From Tyto alba (taxonomy: Eukaryota; Chordata; Aves; Strigiformes; Tytonidae): DNA of 64,000 nt. Shown here in pieces: positions 58,921-64,000 of this stretch. The position numbers were made by a program, and so were the translations under genes. Numbering within the stretch: the stretch's first letter is position 1; each line of letters begins with the position of its first letter. Below the pieces are notes generated by a model. It made no database searches, was not told the DNA's origin, and saw nothing but the letters and a program-made list of their open reading frames with translations. The stretch spans positions 27,393,323-27,457,322 of the forward strand of contig NW_024881272.1 of assembly GCF_018691265.1 (NCBI RefSeq), given 5' to 3'.

Positions 58921-60085
58921 TTCTCTTTAACAGTGCAAGAGAGTTATTAAAAAAAAAAAATACACACAAAAAGGTTATTTAACTTAACTGTTCTTCTCTG
59001 AGATGTACCATTCAGATGAACATGATTTTGTAAGTGTGCATACAGTCAAAAACTGAAGAGCAGCTACTGAGGGCTTTGACAAGGCACACAAGCACCTTGA
59101 AGTAAACAAGTCCTATTACCATAAAAGAAAAAGTGCACATCATACAGCACCATTTCCTCCCAACCTCCACCTCCCTGAAATCCATCCAGTGTTCTGAGGG
59201 AGAAACACTGGGAAAAAAGGGCTGAGAAGGTAGTTATGAACACATTTTGAGCAAGAACTGTTACATTTCTTTCTCCTTCAAGCTTTTTTACATATACACC
59301 CTCCCACTGCGGGGAATGTTAAACAGTACTATAGACTAAATGTCATTCCTTGACTAACCACACTAACCACACTGGATGAATAAAGCCAGGAAGAATTACA
59401 GTCCCAGAAGTAGCAAAGGGAAGAGAGTAAACAAAATTTCTTCCAGCCCATGCAATAAACTGAGGAGGAAGCAGGCTCAGGTGATCCCCATTCCACCTGC
59501 ACCTGGGCACTTCTGCAGGTTCGAAGGAGGGAAGGGTTTCTTCCCTCTCAAGTGCTTGGCTGTGTTCATACAAATGTGCACAGTGTGGCTGTACATATAA
59601 ACATAAAATACACCATCTTCAAAGAGTTACCTGATAAATTACCAACATTTCAACAAAAGAGTTGCAGAAAAAGTATGAATTAAAGTATTCCAAAGTCTTT
59701 AAAGATGGGTTTACCTAATAAACGAAATTTATTTTTATGCATCAGTTATTATTTCTCTCATGCTCATTTAATCTCAGTGCTGGAAATGTGTAATTTCTGT
59801 TGCATAATAATGACTCCCTGGCTCACCAGCAACAGTGAAGAGTACTAGAAAATAGAAGATACAAAACCTGTCCTTTTTAGAAAAAAATACGGGTGATTTA
59901 ACTGGTGGGTGAGAAAAGCTGTGGCAAATACAGGGGGCAAAAGCCATTTACTTGTATTATAGCCATATAATGCCAGAGCAGATGTATGATCCTTGTCATC
60001 TTTGTCACAGCAGACAGAAAAAACACAGGTACATTTTTTATTAGAAAAGTTAAGCATTGTTTGAAAGTTACTCCCAGAGTCACAT
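58921..60085. other. unannotated sequence
   Basis: CTAACCACA is repeated twice in tandem at 59354-59371. No gene recognised. Confidence 0.5.
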
Positions 60086-60089
60086 TCTT

Positions 60090-60106
60090 AAAAAAAAAAA
60101 AAAAAA
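60090..60106. repeat. poly-A run with A-rich right flank
   Basis: About 17 A followed by CCAAAAACAACAAACCCCC. This kind of A-rich degenerate tract is common in bird DNA. Confidence 0.85.
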
Positions 60107-60679
60107 CCAAAAACAACAAACCCCCATACCACCAAACATATGGCAGCAGAATCCTAATACTTGTTTTCTCTTTATTCATTATAAAATAATTTCATATACG
60201 TGCAGGGTACAGATGTAGGTTTCTAAAGTATCAGATATGTAATGTGTACTTTTATATTGTAATAGCTAAAACTTGCATCTTGTTAATATAAGAATGAACG
60301 TACTCTTTAAGTGGAAGAAACAATCATAAGGTATGTATCATTAGGCCTGTTTACTATTTGTTACTGGCAGTCCAACATTTCCAAGCATGACTGGAAGGAA
60401 TATTTAGACAGTGTATTCAAAAATTTTAAAGGTTCTCCTGGTATTATTGATAAGCTCCAGCCAGAAGCCCTATTTCTAATAATTCAGGGCGCTGTTCTCA
60501 AAATTCTCTTTTCTAACAGTTGTCCCTCGTGCCTCTCACAATGCACACATGTATCCCATTTTCCAAATTCTCTTAAGCCTGGATATTCCAACCCTTATTT
60601 CACCATCCACGCCATTTTTGCTAGTCTCAAATATAACTCTGCACCCCAAATACTAGCAATGGCACCCTGCTATTCACCC
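60107..60679. other. unannotated sequence
   Basis: The longest frame of the window (155 codons, 60311-60778) begins here. It has no recognisable domain or promoter and is within what AT-rich DNA produces by chance. Confidence 0.45.
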
Positions 60680-60713
60680 CTCCTCCTTTTTTCTCCATTG
60701 CCTACAGGTAAAT
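60680..60713 (+). other. fused acceptor/donor splice motif (recursive-splice-like)
   Basis: A strong pyrimidine tract (CTCCTCCTTTTTTCTCC) ends in CCTACAG at 60707 and is followed at once by GTAAAT, a passable donor. This zero-length-exon arrangement is how ratchet points for recursive splicing look in long introns. Nothing in the window shows that a plus-strand host transcript exists. Confidence 0.25.
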
Positions 60714-61844
60714 ATTACATTATTCACAGGATTTCAGGCAACGAAATAACTTCCTGTGGAAAACAGTGTAAAAGATAGAAGAGAAGGGAGAGAATATACA
60801 GCAACTGGGTGGCATTTCCCTTGGTGCCTCTGTTCTATACATTACATGTCACAAGGGAGCCTGTGCAAATGACTGATTTATGACAGAGCTACAGATCATG
60901 CTATGTACCAAAAGCAGAGATGCCTTCTCTTTCTTCCCAGTGTGGCTTCCTACATTCTCCCTGTTTACCCCAAATGGTGTCGGAGTTGCTGGGACTCCCG
61001 GTTCTGTTCTTCTGCTTACCTGCAGAGGCACTGTAGACATTGAGGGGGCCAGGAGTAAGGCAATGGCCACTAAATTATTACTTTGGATTCAACTGAGAGT
61101 AGAAAATAATGCAGAGAGAGGGAAAGGCAGACTGATTTTGATAGAAATAAGGATAAGAAGCTGGTGAGGAGACTGAAGAGAGGGACAGTGCTGTATGAGC
61201 AACAGAGAAAAGGACCATAGCTGCTGCATCTTGGTTAGAGGGCTTCATCTTGACTGTAATAAACCCCTTGGTTAAAATCTAACACAGAAATCAGGTGCTT
61301 AAGAAAAATTACTGAGAAAGTCCTATCAGAAGTATCTGAATTTGCTGATTTGTACATGCAAACCAAGTAGTTTCTTAAAGGCCAGACTACAACAGGTTCT
61401 TACAAAAATAACAAATGGGCCTTCAGGGTCTTGCAAATGGTGGAACTGTCTCCGTGGCAAAAAGATTGACCCAATCTTCAATCTTCTCCCCTATAAAATG
61501 AAGCCACAGCTTAACTTGAGACCAGCATAGTTTTCTTAAATCTCTGTAACCTCAGACTAGCAGCCACCCTCAGGAGGATGGTTCAACAGAAGCAAAGTGT
61601 CACTCATATTTCTGGGTTAGTGGTGCACCAGAAAAGAAACAATTCCTGTTCATACAGCTTTGGCTTCTCTCCTTTGCAACAACTCACACAGAAGAAATTC
61701 TGCTTAACTTGTCATACTATGGCAGGCCCAGCTTAAGGTATGATGATGAACAGTAAATATCCCACCATTTTGGCTAACATGAACAAAAGATGTTTTGAAC
61801 ATACATCATTACCTGTTGAATTAATTTTTGTGCACATAGGCATA
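60714..61844. other. unannotated sequence
   Basis: A donor-like CTGCAG|GTAAGC lies on the minus strand near 61018 without a recognisable exon. Nothing else seen. Confidence 0.5.
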
Positions 61845-61885
61845 TGCATACATGCATATACAAATATATGCATGTGTCTATATGC
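61845..61885. repeat. degenerate alternating ATGC/TATG repeat
   Basis: GCATACATGCATATAC then ATATATGCATGTGTCTAT. Mostly alternating purine-pyrimidine. Confidence 0.6.
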
Positions 61886-62106
61886 AATCATATCAATTTC
61901 ATGCTCTCCAGACTTTTAATCTCCCACATTCCTGCACACATATCCTTGGAAAGGAGAAAAACCTTCTGTGTATTTTTATTGGCCTGTCAATCTACTACAT
62001 TTTTTTTTATTCCATAACTGGAATATCATGTAGCATGTCAGTTTTTCTGCTTTCTCCTTCATTGGAATTAAGCACCCTGCATGACTGCAGAGAAAGCTAC
62101 CAGGGG
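61886..62106. other. unannotated sequence
   Basis: Nothing recognised. Confidence 0.5.
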
Positions 62107-62160
62107 AAAAAAAAAAAAAAAACAAAAACAAAAAAAAAAACCAAACAAACAAACAAAAAA
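62107..62160. repeat. A-rich tract with CAAA units
   Basis: About 54 bases of A runs interrupted by single C, then (CAAA)n. It accounts for the lysine/glutamine-rich frames read here. Confidence 0.88.
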
Positions 62161-63855
62161 ACCACCCAAGGCAATTTCTTTCCAACATATAGATTTGATA
62201 CAAGGGGTGCCATGCACTGTGTATCTTAACAAATCATTAGAAGCTCTTTTTTCATTCAAACCTCTACAGTGGCTTGCATGCTATCATATCAGGAACCATA
62301 TCAAAGACTGAATATATAAGACTATCAGATGTCAGTCTCAAAGAATTTCTCTATTTTGAGAGACTAGACATTGTTTATAATGGCCAAATACTAATTGTCT
62401 TTCCTGGTCGTTCATGGTATTAGGCCCCATCAGCATGAGAAACCTCATCACATCACGTCCACTTGCACCTTCAGAAGAACGGTCCCTTCACAGCACTCTT
62501 CTTTGCTCTGTCTCAGCCCAACATGCAGCCACACCCTACCATATTATAAAAAAATCGGTGAAAGCTGAGATTCATCAGTGCGCTGAGCAAATCTTCCAAA
62601 GACAGATGGAGAATGTAGTGGGCAATTAAAACACCAGTCAGTTCCCATCAGCTCACCTATGAACCCTCAAGAAAAGCCTGGGAACTTTGGAAAACCTGAA
62701 AGCAGTAACAACTTCAGCAGCTTTTGGGGCACAAGGAACCATGCTATAAGGGAGATTATGGGAGCTGCAGGACATCATGGAATCAAATACTGGTGGATCA
62801 AAGTATCTGGCGATGAAACCAGACCAATCCTTACCTCCCCCCTCATCACCTTTTTCAGTGGAATAATTCCAGCATTTCATGGTTTTTGGCTCCATGAAGA
62901 AAGAGATCACTATCAAATCCAGCAAAGTTTAAATCTAACATCTCCCATCTTCTGTCCTCTATTTAAAATACATATAAAAAAAAAGATACACATCCTTCCT
63001 TAGTGGAGTAAAACAAGAAGAATGCTTATCAACCTGGAAATCAGCAACCAAAGCATCCATGAACAGGATTAAAAATAAATCCTTAAAAGCTCTCTTTAAA
63101 AATGTCCCCTGAGGCTCTGGTGGCCACCAAAATGTTGCAGCATGAAATTTAGGAGGCAAGGTTGGTCTGTACCTCTTTAAACAAATCAGCATGCAATGCT
63201 TATAGTGATGCGGGTACAATCTTATCCATGCACCATTAAAAATTTTCTTCTTCCTTACCAATCTTCCATCCAACCTCTTCCCTCCTCTCCCTGCCCACCT
63301 CCAAACACATAATGGTTAAAATGGATGAAAAAATACAGTAACTAAAAAGTTCCTATAAATGAGGAACTGACATGACTATCTGTCGTTATGCATGTGCGTT
63401 CATAACTCTGTTTCAAAACCTATTCAAACCTGGATAGTCTTTTGTGGGGACAAATGAGGCTGCTGCCAGTTTTTCCCAAGTTATAAAATTTTCAGCATCA
63501 CAATAAATTGTGAGACAAGGAGGAGAGAAATTCAATTTAACAAGGAACTCGTAACTTTCCATTGAAGGAGTGCTCAATTGTGGGACAAGGAAGAAAGAGT
63601 GAGAGGTACAGTGTGCATCAATATCTTATCCCTTTCCTTCTGGGTTGTCCTTGTAGGCTTGTCCATAATTTACTCTCCCAGGGGAAATTTAGCACAAGTG
63701 TAGCAATTTTTCCTTTCATCCTGCTGACAGACTAAGCTAGCCTCAGAAAAAAAGGGGGATAAAAAAGAAAGAGAAAGGAAAGATCCATAGATATTATTTA
63801 CACTGCAGATCATGTATGATTTTTACCTTCAGATGTTCATATTTTGATAGTACTA
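62161..63855. other. unannotated sequence
   Basis: Frames of 104 and 114 codons on opposite strands show no domain. No repeat family recognised. Confidence 0.5.
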
Positions 63856-63858
63856 ACT

Positions 63859-63884
63859 GCACACTCACACACGCACACACACCA
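63859..63884. repeat. CA microsatellite
   Basis: GCACACTCACACACGCACAC followed by ACACC. A short imperfect dinucleotide repeat. Confidence 0.85.
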
Positions 63885-64000
63885 GGGCAGCATGATCAAT
63901 GGTATGGGTCAATAATCCCATTTCAGAAGCAGTCCTACTGCAGACTGAAATGAAACAGAGTAAAGTTTAAAGTAATGAAATGTGACAGAGCCACATTCAC

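Noticed and set aside
60311..60778. 155-codon frame, the longest in the window
   Set aside because: In AT-rich DNA of this size a frame this long is uncommon but not remarkable. The translation shows no domain, no repeat pattern and no promoter context, and a fused splice motif sits inside it.
61976..62311. Four overlapping frames with Lys/Gln or Phe runs
   Set aside because: Explained entirely by the A-rich tract at 62107-62160.
1..64000. tRNA, rRNA, spliceosomal RNA or CRISPR-like features
   Set aside because: I looked for tRNA B-box words, U6 and 5S hallmark words and regularly spaced repeats and found none that hold up.
1..64000. Endogenous retrovirus or LTR element
   Set aside because: No paired long repeats, primer-binding site or recognisable viral frame was found.

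Overview
This window looks like non-coding nuclear DNA from a bird. It is AT-rich and has no long reading frame, no operon-like gene packing and no ribosomal or transfer RNA. The main evidence for a bird is one well-preserved CR1 retroposon 3' end (1685-2010) that stops at the CR1 tail repeat (ATTCTATG-type), plus an older, decayed CR1 copy (6352-6990). Mammalian Alu and L1 repeats are absent, and there are faint copies of very old amniote short repeats. Every reading frame provided is under 160 codons, and I recognise none as a known protein. I read the window as gene desert or the inside of a very long intron.

Layout. 0-7 kb: a candidate 3' terminal coding exon on the minus strand (1253-1411), the young CR1, an unexplained GC-rich patch, a candidate conserved non-coding block (3265-3640) and the old CR1. 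7-15 kb: several degenerate copies of old palindromic and SINE-like repeats, an exon-like island on the plus strand (10.85-11.5 kb), and a CTCF-like site (13709). 15-32 kb: the best run of candidate regulatory blocks (15.8, 17.1, 23.2-23.9, 28.1, 29.9, 30.8-31.3 kb), including a near-perfect RFX X-box (23856) and a GC-rich hairpin (29725). 32-48 kb: mostly unremarkable, but with two notable inverted-repeat structures (35981-36034 and 44960-45062), further candidate regulatory blocks, and a nested inverted repeat (47522-47578). 48-64 kb: AT-rich sequence, two regulatory-looking blocks (56.1-56.7 and 57.15-57.24 kb), a fused acceptor/donor splice motif (60680-60713) and A-rich or CA-rich simple repeats.

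What works together. No genes can be shown to work together here. If the regulatory blocks are real, they would be long-range elements for a gene outside the window, or for a host gene whose intron this is. Conserved-element, exon and hairpin calls were made by eye from motif content, without alignment, and carry low confidence. The CR1 calls are secure. Names for the old SINE-like and palindromic families are deliberately left open.
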